Part shown: positions 46,575 to 59,534 of the stretch, in pieces
How the letters are laid out: every line of letters starts with the position of its first letter
Numbering within the stretch: position 1 is the stretch's first letter
DNA from: Montifringilla adamsi
Taxonomy: Eukaryota > Chordata > Aves > Passeriformes > Passeridae
Assembly (NCBI GenBank): GCA_017590115.1
Contig: JAGGNK010006892.1
Location: 11,814,429 to 11,878,428, forward strand
Length of the DNA: 64,000 nucleotides
Direction: 5' to 3'
Position numbers and translations under genes: made by a program
The notes under the pieces: generated by a model
Database searches by the model: none
What the model was told of the DNA's origin: nothing
The model's input: only the letters and a program-made list of their open reading frames with translations

Positions 46575-47322
46575 GGACACTTAGACCAGGTTGCTTAGAG
46601 CCCCATTCAACGTCACCCTGAGCATTTCCAGGAATGGGCATCCACAACACTTTCCAGTGCCTCAACACCCTCACACAAAATATTTCTTCCTGATATCTAA
46701 TCTAACCTACTCTCTTTTTCAGTTTGAATCCATTCCCCCTTGTCCTGTCACTACATTCCCCTGTAAATAGTCTGTCTCCATCTTTCTTGTATTTCCCTTC
46801 AGGTACTGAAAGACTGCAACTAGGTAGCCCCAGAGCCTTCTCTTTCCCAGACTGAGCAATGCCAACTATCTCAATCTTTCCTTGTGTGAGAGGTGCTCCA
46901 TCCCTCTAATCAACTTGGTGGGCTCCTCTGTACTCGCTCCAGCAGGTCCCTGTCCTCCCTGTGCTGGGACCCCAGAGCTGAAGCAGCCCTGCAGGTGGGG
47001 TCTGAGCAGAGCAGAGGGGCAGAATCCCCTCCCTGGCCTTGCTGCCCACGCTGCTTTGGATGCAGCCCAGGACACGTTTGGCTTTCCAGGATATGAGTGC
47101 ACATTGCTGGGTCATGTCCAGTCTCTCATTCACCAGCTCCCCCAAGCCCTTTTCAGCAGGGCTGCTCTGATCTGTTCATCCCCCAGCCAGTGCTGATACA
47201 CTGGGGTTTGCCCTGACCCAGGTGAAGCACCTTGTAGTCGGCCTTGTTTAAAGGACACGAGGAGACTCCCATGAGCCCAGGTTTCAAGCTTGTCTGGGTG
47301 GAGTCCCTGGGTGTGATTAGAT
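46575..47322 (-). mobile_element. CR1 LINE, 748-bp 3' portion with broken ORF2
   Basis: Minus-strand frames read the CR1 ORF2 C-terminus: 'AKRVLGCIQSSVGSKAREGI' in the 46906-47145 frame and 'TKLIRGMEHLSHKERLR' in the 46866-47102 frame. A frameshift between them breaks the L-Y-S-A-L-V-R-P-H-L segment. On the plus strand the usual reverse-complement landmarks run in order: 'gggcatccacaacactttcc', 'ccccttgtcctgtcactaca', 'cagagccttctctttccca', 'ctgtgctgggaccccagagc', 'ggcagaatcccctccctgg'. The 3' UTR tail is missing or unrecognisable before 46575. It is a 5'-truncated, dead copy. Confidence 0.95.
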
Positions 47323-48289
47323 GCGTACAAGATTCCTCCTGAAAGTTATTTTAACTGGTCTTTCTTCTACCATGCTGCACTGGCAATGTTGTCAGAAACC
47401 ATATGTCAAACCAGCCTGGAGGGAATTTTTCTGAGTTCTCATCCTTTTAAGACTGGGATTTAAAGTAGGAGCAAAGACACAGATTTAACTATTGCAATCA
47501 TTTTGAGCACTGCTGCAAGCTAAAGTGTCTAAGCAGACAGATAGGTAGATGGATAGATAAAAAAAGCTTCTGAATAGCTTCTAGACTTCTGCTTTTTCCC
47601 ATGACAGACTCCTGCAAGTGATTGTATGGATTTGCATTGCATACAAATTACTCAGGACTTTGGCAGTACATGCTTCAATTATTTGGTATCACTTGCAGGA
47701 TCAATGCTTCACATGCACAAGCTTGCATGCAGAACAGTATTTTAAACCATTTAGTAGCAATAAAAAATATATTAAAAGCAAAAGGAGGGAAAAAAAAGGT
47801 AGAAAATACTGATTAATAGACATAAAGGCAATTCTTAAGTAGAAACATTTATTATCTGTTAATCTATGCTAGGAAGGTAATTTTCCTGTGCAAAGAAATT
47901 TTTTTTTTCTACCTTTGCAAATAAAACCTTGAGATGTATTTCAGATTTTAAGGAAAGTTATCGTGACAGACGGATTATATAAAAAGCTGGGGGAAGGCAA
48001 GAAAATATATAGATTTTACTTTGGAGTCATCTAAATGATAAAATGATCATTACAGGGTGTAGTCTGTTTACTAATGATATTTTTTTTCTTTTTTAATAAT
48101 AGATTCATAATTTCAGCACAGAAATAATTGCAGATATCTCTGAATGTAAATAACATTTTTCCTTGGAAGTTTAAAGAATAAAACCTCAGTTGCGTAGCTG
48201 CATTTCATTTATATGCTGAAGAAATTCATACAGTAATTTAATTGTGGTGAGCTTTTAAAAATCACTGAAATAAATTCATCTCATGACTC

Positions 48290-48980
48290 GGCTTGATTTT
48301 CATTCTTTCTGGCTCCTCTAAAGATAGACTGTACCACATATTGCTGCACAGGCAAGAGGTGTGTGAGCATCAGACTAAACTACTCTGGCTAGCTGGAGGC
48401 AGTCTGGCTGAGCAGCGTAAGGGTCTGTCCAGGCTGATTAATACCAGTGAAAAGCACAGAGATCTGTGCTGCAATGAGTTGTTTGCTAACAGGATTTAGG
48501 ATTGCAGTCCTGAATTCAGGATTGCCTTGGTGTCTGTGCCCACTCTCTGACCTAAACAACAATGGCTTGGCATAACTCGCCATACTCTCCCCACGGCTTT
48601 GCAATGGTTTAATAACGCATTTGCTGTGACAATCTCTGCTGCTTTCTCATCTGAAAAACAGTTTGATTAAGTTGTGCTTTGATTATAAGAGTGTGGGAGT
48701 CTGTGCATTTTCCTGGAGAGGCTGCAAGGAAGATAGGTAAAAGATTGCGTAATGTTATTTTGATTGAAACAAATAATAATAAAAAAAAGTGTGTTGAAAA
48801 CTGAAGATGCAAATTGACAGAATGTTAACAATATCAGCCACCTGCTGGGATTGCAAAACACTGAGACAAAATTCACACAAAATTATGATCCTGGTTCTGT
48901 GATCCATATGTAACTAATATATTTAACAGATAAACTATAGCTTTGGAGTAATTAATTTCTTCCTTTTCACACACAGTTGC
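48290..48980. promoter_or_regulatory. Candidate conserved non-coding element
   Basis: Contains a consensus SOX site AACAATGG (48558-48565), a TCF/LEF-like CTTTGATT (48677-48684) and a TAATTAAT homeodomain-type site (48949-48956), in sequence with balanced composition and no decay into simple repeats. This combination resembles developmental enhancers, but motif matches of this length also occur by chance. Confidence 0.22.
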
Positions 48981-49791
48981 ATACATATGGACAATATGCA
49001 CAAAAATTATAAATCAGTGTGCATATTCGTTACATTTTAAAAAATGCAACAGAAGATTCACAGAAATGCTTAGTGAAAATGAAGAGCAAGAAGATGTTAA
49101 TCCCAAATTTCTTCTTTAATGAGATCCTTGAAAATGTAATGAAAATTATCTTTCTATAATACTTTCAAATTACTGAGCAACCTTGGGAGTTCAAGTAGAA
49201 AATCAATTTACAGCTCTTGTGGATGGATGCATAAAATTCTACTGGCCACACCAAATAGTCTGCATACATTTTAACTTTAAAGCCTATAAATTGCATTAAT
49301 TAAATATATATATATATCATGACCCCATGATTTAGACATTGACCTCATGATTTGTATGTAGGCCATAATCTCTGTTGGAGAACATTATAAAAGGCAAATG
49401 CAGTATAACATGTTACCAGATCGCATATATGTCTCTCTACAGCCTTGCATGTAAGAAATCAGGCAGACAGAAATGTTAAGAAATTAATGAAAGTCTAATG
49501 CTTTTTGAAACTTCCACTCAAGAACTTGATTCATTAAAGTCCTTTATTCATTCAAGGGATGAAGATCTATCCCTGGGACAAGACTGACCCAAGGCTTTGT
49601 CTTCTGGTGCAGCAGTTGTTAAGAGAATATAAGGGCAGAAGCTATAATTCCCTTTCCAAGTTGCCTGTGGAAAACAATTCCTGTATGTTACTGGGCTGAC
49701 AGGATTGAGCTATGTGCAATCCCATTCACTCACAGCTGTGCTTACGTGACTTTCTCTTGAACAAGGGAAAATACTTCCTACAGTAACTTTC

Positions 49792-49799
<8 letters not shown>

Positions 49800-49822
<23 letters not shown>
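49800..49822. repeat. T23 homopolymer
   Basis: 23 consecutive T. Length is probably variable between individuals and prone to assembly error. Confidence 0.92.
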
Positions 49823-52759
49823 ATAGGGTTAAATGTGCATTTCTATTAATGGTACAGTTTTGATTTTTTTTCTACTTCTTCTATTATTTATTTCTATCAA
49901 TCAAAATACAGCCCCTGACCTTGGAAGGTTTTCTCAAGCTTTTTAAATTTGTGGACAAAATATCCCTATGGACTGTGGTATTCATAAGTTTAAGAGCACG
50001 GTGGGGTACAAGGCAGTTCTGCAGACTCTTGCATCATATGAACCCAGTCCTGTATTACTGTATTGCTTTAGGAGAGTGTCCAAGGCATCTCACGACTAAG
50101 TGGAGCACCATTGCATACTCTGTAAAGCAGCCACTTCTCATACAGCAAATGTGTTTTAGTGGTCCTTTAGTACTTTCATACCATAAAAGAGAAAAAGAGA
50201 AAAAAATCAAGCCCTTGTTGAAGGGACTGCCTCCTTAAAGAGGCACTGATCTTTTCATGTAATGGTGATTCTTGGGAGGCCATTCTGTAATTTTAAAATA
50301 TTTTTTAACAAATCATATATTTTTTGCTAAACCAGTTTTAGAAAAAATCACCCAAGGCATGGAAGTTGCAGACAGTACAAAGTCACAATTAATTAAAAAT
50401 GTTATTAAAAAGAAGTAAAGGCTGTGTAAGAGAAGAGCTCTTGTCCCATGATTGCCTCTTTGAAGTCTATATTTAGCATCCATGGTAAGATATTACTTTG
50501 CCTAGAGAAGGTTCAACTGCAATGTGTTGAAGGAAGTACCAGGTGCCATATACACTTGTTCTCACTTCATTTTGTATGTCTAACACCTACCTCAGGATTT
50601 TCCTGTATAGCCTGTTCTAAATCAAATATGGTGTAATTTTCTTTTTCTCTTCAATTCCTGCTGTACCAAGAAATCCTATTTTTAACAAAACCAATGTTAA
50701 TTAGGATAATTGCTGCCTTCTCTTTTTCCTTGTCTTTTTCATATTTTTACATTTATTTTTACATTTATTCCCATTGTCTGAAGCTCCTCTCTAACATGTA
50801 CGGAGTTATATATTATATTATTTTATTAATGTTTTGCTTAATTCATTGCTCAGTTTCCACAGCCTTGCTATATGCCTCTGACCTATTGCTGTGTAAGATG
50901 CTGTGTTAAATATATTGCAATTAATTAGCAATTATTGGGATATCAACAGGTATCATTCAGCCAACAGATCTCTGAGAGACCTGTTTGTATTTGTGCTACC
51001 AAGCTACAACCATTGTTTATATAAATGCCCACTCTGCAGTTATCAAAGCCAATAACTGCACTGATTTTATGGGGAATATAATGAAATTTAGTGTGAAATC
51101 TTAGGCGTGTGGATAAGTTCATTTTTTCTCAAGTGCCCAAGATACAGCTAGATGATGTGGTGAATCCTGTAGTGTGCTTTGCAATATCAGTGGTGTTACT
51201 TCCAGCCCCTTCTTCTACTTAAATAGGTGCAATATATGAGTTAAGGAGGATTTACTCAACACCTGGACAGATTAGAGGTTAAAAATTCCATCTGTTTGTG
51301 CAAGAAATCTGTTCTTATATGTCTTTTATCCCATTTCTTAGCTTTTTGTAGTAGAAAAAGTCAGGACCAGGGCTTCAGCTGTTTTAAACTTAGGGAAGCT
51401 TGTTTGATTTATCGGAGATGCATGGGCTTAGAAGGAGCCGGGAACCCCCCTTAATTAGTATGCAATTTTACTTGATCTCTAGGAAAGGTGATTCAAAGTA
51501 AGTTGGAACTGTAAAGCTTCCAGGAGTCCCTGCGTGATACAAATTGAAAAATTTCCGTGCCAGTTGTCCTCTTACCATCTGTAAATGACAATTGAGGTGA
51601 TTTCTTTGCCAAAATAAAGTTGCATTGAAAAGTGGGATGCAGGGATGCATGCATGGAAAAAGGCAAAGTGGAACACTACAGAGGAAAAAAATCAGGATCA
51701 AAACCAACAAACTATTCCCTCATTTCACATGGAAGGCAAATAGAAAGATATATTGCACACAGATGCCTGAAAACTCTGTCTCATGGAGCAGAATTAGACA
51801 CACATGAATACTTAAATCAACAGAACTTTTATGTGTGACTAAACCAAACTCATAATGGATATACTATATCAGCTATGTTGCAGCTGTCTCTGGCTATCAA
51901 AGCTTCCTTTTTCTGACCTAAGGGAATGGTAACTCACTCGTAAAATGCAAGATTCAGGAAAAAGGAGCATTCTTTAAAATTTTGGGAATAAAAAGCCCCA
52001 AACAGCCCCATTCTGGTCACAAAGTGGAATATGATGTCAGGTAATACAGAGATCATCTGTTTGTAGAGGGCCATCTATTTCCTTCCGCTTACATTATGTG
52101 GGAGGACACAGAAGGACCTAAATCTTGCTAAGTACCTTAAGTCTAGCTGATGCTTCTTTCTAAGAGCTGTTTAGATTGAAGCAATTAAGGCAGACATAAG
52201 ATGGGAGAAGGGAGGATGATGAAAAGTGTAGCTATTTCAAGATGATGCAATTTCTGATGTGTACTCAATACATTTGTGCTTAGGAACAATAATGTACTGT
52301 GGGAGGGGTCTGAGTACAGAGAACTGTGGCTTTGCATGAGCAAGCAATGCATTTGTATCTGACAACTGAAGGAAGAGTAGAGATGCTTGAAATCTTCCCT
52401 CTCTTACTGTGCAGACTTACAGATTGTGCTTCTTCCCCTTCTTCATAGCTGTTTCACCACTAGGCATGGACATACAATGAAGTTTAGGGGCTTTCTGCTT
52501 TCTTCCAGTTTGCATCCTGCTGCAGTAGCTGCCAGAGTTGGGCAAGACAGTTTTACCTCATTTCTGCCTCCGCAGGTTGCATTGCATCCTGACTTGTATC
52601 CTGCTGGCTTCAGAGAGATGATGTCCTGGGTAGGTAGGGCTACCAGTTACCTCGTGTCTCTTCTGACAGTTGTGTGAAAGAAAGTTCTGTGTCCATGGTG
52701 TTTTAATGGTTCTTTCTGTCAATAAGAAATATTCATTCTCTTCTATGCAAACCAGAAGT

Positions 52760-52784
52760 AAATGAAATGAAATGAAATGAAATG
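52760..52784. repeat. AAATG microsatellite, five units
   Basis: Five perfect copies of aaatg. Likely polymorphic in length. Confidence 0.93.
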
Positions 52785-55700
52785 TAAAAGCTCCTAGGCT
52801 TAGATGTCAATAAAATTTTCTCAGAACAATTGTCTGGCCCATGAATAATCATATCTAGTCTGTTTGACCTGATAACACAATTTAGTTACATCCAATTTGT
52901 CTCACTAAGCTCAGGGAGGCAGAAGAGAAAAATAGAACCTTCTGAATAAGAAAATCAAGGCCAGCTGACTATAACCAATGTTTTCTACAAATATGAACTC
53001 TTCTCATTTTGCCTGTCAAAATCATTATAAATGATGCAGAATACTAGTAGGGCTCAGATATTACCTGCATCAATACAGGTGTGACAACACAGTGTGTAAG
53101 TCTATTGGAACAGGCAAAATAGGCCAGACAGAAACCATGTTAGGCTTCTTAAAAGAGCACAAGGGAAGAATGCTCAAGAGATTTTGAGATTACTTTGAAG
53201 GTAGGAGTTGCCTTTGGATGTGCAAGAGTATATGTTAGTAAAATCATAAAATCTCTCACCTTCATAATGCTTTTCAGTAAAGTCTTTTCCTCCTTACTTA
53301 TACAGTAGTTTCCTACACTTTTGGCACAGACTGGAGTTATTCATGTGTAACATTGCTCTGTCTTCTTCAGATCTGGTTCCCTGATATATAAATGTGCTTT
53401 TACTTTGTGCTGATACTTGCTGTAGTAACTAGATTTACTTACCTGACCCAGACTGTTATAATCATTTGCTTGGGAAACATCCTCTTATTTCAGTAACTTT
53501 TATTGTTGAATTGCACTAAGGGGAAGGACTCTTTATTGGTATGTTTGGGAGTTAGAGGATCTTGTGCTATGAGATGACAATGAAAGAGAGGGTGGTAATA
53601 ACACGTTATGGAGATGGATATTTACAAAACAGTGGCATTCCAACTGTGAACAAGCCAGTAAGAAAGGGAAAATGTGAGCCCTTTACAGATAAGCAAAACA
53701 AAATCCAATCTTTTGCACAGCTTTTATTTTAGCAGTTTGTGTGAAATTAGCATACTAATTCTGAAGCAGATTCTTGGGCTAATTAATATTAGTTAATAAA
53801 GATGTAATTTGACATCTCATTGATTTTATTTTTTTGTGATTTCCAATATGATCATATCAAGGAAAATATGGATAAAAGTGGTTTTAGCTTCCAATCCCAA
53901 ATTCACAAACTACTGCTTGGTTTCTAAGTCACATTCTATAACTTACAAAATATGATATTTCAGATTTCATACATAAAATAAGAAGTTGTGTTTGAAAGTA
54001 ATGAGAATATTTTAATCCCTCTTCTTTAAGCCTGCAAACATAGCTGGTAAGTGCAGAAAAGCTTCCTTTGATATTATGTTTGAGAAACAATGTATGGAAC
54101 AAGAATTTTGGTTTTCTGTATTTGAATGCTCCTTTAAAGAGTCTAGAAGTCTTCTGTTAGCAGCTTTTTATGGGAGTGGCCACAATCACTTCTCATCTTC
54201 CTGTAATTTCTCAAGCAAGTATCAATTTTTATTTCCCTCAGATGCCTTATCTGATTGATTGACATACTTGCAACAATTAGAGAAGTTGTTCTTCCACTCC
54301 ACAGCTGTGAAGTCTTATGCTGCCTTTTTTTTTTTTTTGGATCTGAGAACATCTCAGCATCTCAGGTGCCCAAAATCAAATATCTTTACCTTTTAAAGAT
54401 TATACACTTTCATTTAATGAAAGATATTATCTCTACAGAACTTAATTGACTTTAGATAACAAATAACACTAAATTCTCTTTCTGAGACTTTTGTTAGATT
54501 GCTCCAGATAAACACTGCTAATACTCTTGACTAGGTTTTCCTTACGTCTATATAATCTCGGAGTTGACTTGGACATTAGGAAAGAATTAATGAAAACTGC
54601 TTTTTTCTTATAAGGAAGTTTTTTCTTAGCAACATATTCTAGGTGTTTTTGTAGGTCTCAGCTAGAGCCTTCAATACCTCATACTGCAATATTTTTTTTC
54701 TCTGGAGACATTGATTGCTATCCTTTCTATTGACAGAAGACCATGACAGAGAGTCGTGTGCCAAAATCAACCAAGCATAAGTCAGGCTACCTTCTGACTC
54801 CTTGATCATGACACCAGGTTGTAAAATATCTTTCTTTACCAATATAGTCAGGTCAAATTTTGCTGAAAGTACCAAATTCCACTTGGTTCCAGTTAAAGAC
54901 CCTCATTCAAAGAGTTGGAACCATTTCAGCTTAGTCATTCATCACAGCACTATATTGGAAATGTTTGAAATGAGCTGAGGATCAGCTGCTGCAGAGAAGA
55001 ATGCTATATTAGAAGTGCCATCACAAGTGAAAATGCAAGTGTTGACCAAATACAGATAAGGCTGAAAACAGCATCTGCTCATCTGATGATAGAGAGGCTG
55101 AACCTCACAGATTTCAAGGCCACTGTGTATCACAATTGTCATCCAGCCTTGACCACTCACAAAAGCACTCTGCAGAATTTGGAGAGTTGAAGAAAATTAT
55201 TCTGGAAAAGAATAATGGTCCAGCTCCCAATAGCCCAAAGAATAATTGCAGTTTCTTGGAAATTATAAGTGCTTTCTCGAGCACCTCTGTGACAGACTTG
55301 GTCACAATTCCTGGGAAATTCTTGCAGCCCTTTCTTTATTGAGAAAATAAGCTTCCAGCCCTGTAAATGTGCAAAGACACTCCTCATTTTGTGTTTCTTT
55401 TGCACCACTTCCAGCTTTATCTGCTTCATCAGCTTCGTGGTAAAAAAAATCTTACATCACAAATGATGTCCCTCAATTTGCCTCCTTTCCTGCCACTCCC
55501 TGTGTTTTCCCCTAGCATCTGACACGGCAGTGAGTGACCTTACAAGTCTCCTTGAAGGTGGAAGGAATGTTGAAGCTGCTGTTTGAGGATGAGGGACTGC
55601 AACATTTCTTAGACTAATGGGATCAGAACTTCACATTCTAAAGTAGTACAGGAGTAGAGAGGGTTCCTTTGTAGGAAGATGGTGCCATCCTTGCAAAGTT

Positions 55701-56288
55701 AAGAAATCAGGCTCCTTCTTTTCTGGTCTCTGGCTCCACTTTTGAATGGAGAATGGATGGGTTAGGCTTTGCCTTCAGCTCTTCTACAAGAGTGTTGATG
55801 AGGAGATACAGGCTTGATCTCCGGCAGTAAATTGCTCGCTCCTGCTACGTTTGTGGCTAGTAGGCTGTGAGAGAGAGGAAGGGGAAGGAATGCAGAAATT
55901 CAGGAAGGGTTTTCAGGCTATGATTTTTTCTCGTAGGCATTGAAAGATGTAGAGAAAGAAAATATTTTCTCTCATTTCCTGTTAGTACACACAAAGCTGA
56001 CATTGGAAGTCCTTTTGATGTCTGGCTGTCCCCAATGACTGTATATGAAATTCTGGTACTTCCCTTAGGTTTTTGTGTCCAGTACACCTTGGGAATTTGG
56101 ATTCAGAGGTACTTGCAAAATATCTAACAGTGCAGAATAATCTACATGTGCATTTATAAAATCCAAAATATTTCATAAACCTTCTTCCAAGAATGTCAGT
56201 CAGAAGGATGTCTTTTAAAGTGTAGGAACTTCTAAAAAGAAAAAGTGAATTTACTGAAAAGAAAAAATTTAATTTACAGGTAGTCATT

Positions 56289-56306
56289 ACTAGTAATATT
56301 ACTAGT
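56289..56306. repeat. Perfect 18-bp palindrome
   Basis: actagtaatattactagt is its own reverse complement, with no loop. A wider, weaker dyad surrounds it: ttacag at 56274-56279 and ctgtaa at 56307-56312. Confidence 0.9.
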
Positions 56307-57968
56307 CTGTAAAGCAAGAGATTAATTGTAACCAGCTAAAATTCCTTTTATTAAACTAAGAAGCTGATGATGATTCAATATGCTTTACTGCATTTCTTTT
56401 CAATTTTCTCTGCAAACAGTGTCTTCAGTCTAAATTAGAAGACTGTTTTCCAATGCAGAGCTAAAAATTTTATGGATTACATTATTCTGTCTCTAATTAG
56501 CCACACTTTTAACACATTGTCAAAAACATTAAGCAAAGAGGCATGATGTTATTCTAATTCTTTAGAGTATTTTCTTAGGTTGACATGATTTTTTTTTGGT
56601 GTGTGTTTTTCAAGTCACCAACAGCTGATATATAAAGGACTTCTTTTGCATTGCATCTGTACTGTAATCTGTATTGACTGAAACATCCATGATGGGTTGC
56701 TAGGTAGTTCAGCCTTGTCTGTGTGGTATCACAGTGATTCTGCGGTGTCTGTGAATAGCAGTAGCTGTTATTAAAAAGTACCAGGTCATTTATACTCACT
56801 TTGTATTATGTTAGGCAACAGTAATTTTTTTTTAATCTCACATCATCTCTGGATATCTTATTTCACTGTATTAATTTTTCACTTTAATGTACCTGATTCA
56901 AAAGGATCTGAAACTAGTTCATTTTGGGTATTTAGGCCCCACCATTTAATTTCATAGACTGAAAAGTAATTATATTTGTTCTCTGATTGGATAAGCATGT
57001 CAGCAGCTATCAAATAAATAGCTACAGAAGCAAATCTAGACACATGAAATTGAAATTTGTTTTGCCATGAACATATACAGAAATTAGTTTAAGGTGGGTG
57101 AAGAAAAGTGTAGCTGGAGAAGATTAAAAAAAATCACCCAAAAGACCCCTCAAAACAAAAAGATCTGTAATTGAAATTTTCACAAGACTGAGATGCTGGT
57201 ATTGATGTTCTCAGTTTGCCTAATAGATTTTGGAGTAAAGAGATTCTAGCGTATCCTTATTCAGAGGCTGTGGAGCCTTTGGGTCTAACAGGGATGCTTC
57301 TTGATCAATATTTAATACTTTGATAGGTAAGGAGTGAAAGCCTCATATGACGCTGAGTAATGTGGTCAGAGCAGACACCATATCATGATTCTGATTGTGC
57401 CTAATGTCACATTGTATCAGAGTTATTATTACCGTGATATCCAGTATATTTATTTTTTAGTGACAGGCCTATATAACACATACAGATACACTGAAGTAGA
57501 GAAGCTCTAGCCAAATGTGCCAGCTTTAGTAACTTTAGCTCAGGCCTTCTGCCCTGCACTGATCTGACAGCCAGGCATGGTCAAACACAGTGCTGCAAAA
57601 AACAGGGGGAGAGAGGGTGGAAACTGGAATGCTTGGATTACTATATCTCAGTGTCACACAACTTCTTTTAAACAACTGACATATTGAAGGTAGTTATCCG
57701 AGGCATCTCAAGAGAAGGGTAAGTGGATTGATTTATATGATGTTTGTTATAAAAATATCAGCATATTCCTGACACTTTCTCTATCTGACCACCATTTTAT
57801 TCTCATTGTTCCATACATGAAGTGTAAATCTCTTCTATTAAGGAGAACTCATGAGAGGATTATTTAGCAGGAGAATCTTAAAAACTTATCAGTCCAGTGA
57901 CCTTTTGACATGATTACACCACACAGGGCACAACTTGGATTTTGTGTTTATTCTGTTGTGACAAATTG

Positions 57969-58485
57969 AGGTCTCCCCTGTCTCCCTGTCTCCAGGCTGA
58001 ATAGACCAAGTGACCTCACCCACTCCTCATATGGCTTCCCGTCATGGCCTTTTGCCATCTTCCTGACCCTCCTCTAAGAGTTTTCTATCTGTCTTATATG
58101 GTGGCACCCAGAACTGCCCCAGCACTGGAGGTGAGGCTGCCCCAGAGCAGAGCAGAGCGGGACAATCCCCTCCCTTGCCCGGCTGGCCACGCTGTGCCTG
58201 ATTCCCCCCAGAACAGGGGTGGCTCTCCTGGCTGCCAGGGCACTGCTGGCTCATGTTCAACTTGTCACAGACCAGGACCCCCAGCTCCCTTTGTGCAGCA
58301 CTGCTCTGCAGCATCTCATTCCCCAGTCCATGCACACAACCAGGTGCAGAATCTGGCTCTTCTCTTTGTGAAACTTCATGTGGCTGGTAATTGCCCAGCT
58401 CCCTAATTTGTCAAGGTGTTTCTTCAGGGCCTCTCAGCCTTCAAGGGAGTTAACAGCTCCTCTCAATTTAGTATCTAAATGCTTC
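57969..58485 (-). mobile_element. CR1 LINE fragment, same subfamily as the 10035 copy
   Basis: The plus strand carries the reverse complement of CR1 ORF2. The minus-strand frame at 58042-58335 reads 'LNMSQQCPGSQES' and 'LGQFWVPPYKTDRK', closely matching the 10303-10620 frame ('NMSQQCPGSQEG', 'LGQFWVPQYKKDIK'). It starts at about 'aggtctcccctgtctccctg' and ends near 'cctctcaatttagtatc'. Both ends are truncated: it lacks the 3' UTR tail and most of the reverse transcriptase. It does not code for an intact protein. Confidence 0.93.
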
Positions 58486-59512
58486 AGCTTCCTTTCTGAA
58501 ATTGGAAATTCTTCAGAGCAACCCTACCCCTACATTTATTTCTCCTTACTTTCCATGAATCTTCTGTACATCACAGTGACTGTGCAGATTAGGGGGCACT
58601 GGTAAATCTAGGAATATGACACCAATTAAGACATTTTTCTGTCAGTCCATCAATGTTTTCCATATCTTACCACCATGATTCCAAGGATATGCTCATTGTG
58701 TGCATAACTAGCAATGAGATTAGTAATGACAGTGAGTGATGTCTAAATTGGGAGCGAGGGAGGTATGTAGTTCCCTGTACGTGCTCCTAGGGACTCCCAA
58801 TTAATGTTTTCAATTCTGGGGTGAATTTTTCAATTTTATTCAAGAAACTATGTTTCTTGTAGAAATGAAGCAGAGCCTGTCTGAGGTTGCCTTTAGCCAG
58901 TGTGCCATGGAATGATCTAGAACCTGCATGCAGCAAGACAAGCCTGGATTGCACAAGGGCAGGGACTGGAAAAAAAGCTGGCATTCATTCTGTGGGATCA
59001 TGGATGGAAGTCCAGCTTTAGCTTCAGCACCCCAGGTAAATGAAAATCTTTAGCAACAGGTAATTTTAGTTGCATGGAGTCCTTCTATGTAATTATCCAA
59101 TAGAGAAAATGTGAAAATCTATGCCAGCAGTTAGCCCGCTAGGGTCAGCAGGGGAGAGTGTGTTTTACAGGCAAACACAGCAGCAGGCAGACAGGAAGGG
59201 CTCAGTGGAGAGGGAGAGCTGGTCGACTTCACAAAAAATGTGTCCCAGTCTGTAATCAAGAAGTGTGCTCGTCTAGGGTCAGGAAAGAAAGTCAGAAAAA
59301 ATAGAGAATGGGTCTAATTCCCTGCTGCTGTTTCATTGCTGTGGTGTTCAGAAAAAGAATAAGAATAGGAAACTGGTGGGAAGAACTTGGAACAAAATCC
59401 ATGTGGCCCGAAGTCTGGGCTTCAGATCAGGTTTTAGAAAGCCAGACTCTGCTCTTGTGATTTCTGCTGATCTAATACTTGGCTATTTTGATTAGACAGT
59501 ATCAAAATACAG

Positions 59513-59534
59513 CAACAGCAACAACAACAGCACC
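59513..59534. repeat. Short CAA/CAG repeat
   Basis: Mixed caacagcaacaacaacagca units, about seven triplets. Not in a convincing coding frame. Confidence 0.8.

Larger units (their letters stand above)
47323..57968. other. Long unique AT-rich stretch, no gene recognised
   Basis: No recognised gene or transposon. Listed separately are a T23 run at 49800-49822, an AAATG microsatellite at 52760, a palindrome at 56289 and a candidate regulatory block at 48290. TA repeats occur at 49304-49317. The 105-codon frame at 49921-50238 and the 111-codon minus frame at 55982-56317 show no known domain. Confidence 0.45.

Noticed and set aside
49921..50238. 105-codon open frame
   Set aside because: No recognisable protein; ordinary length for random sequence of this size.
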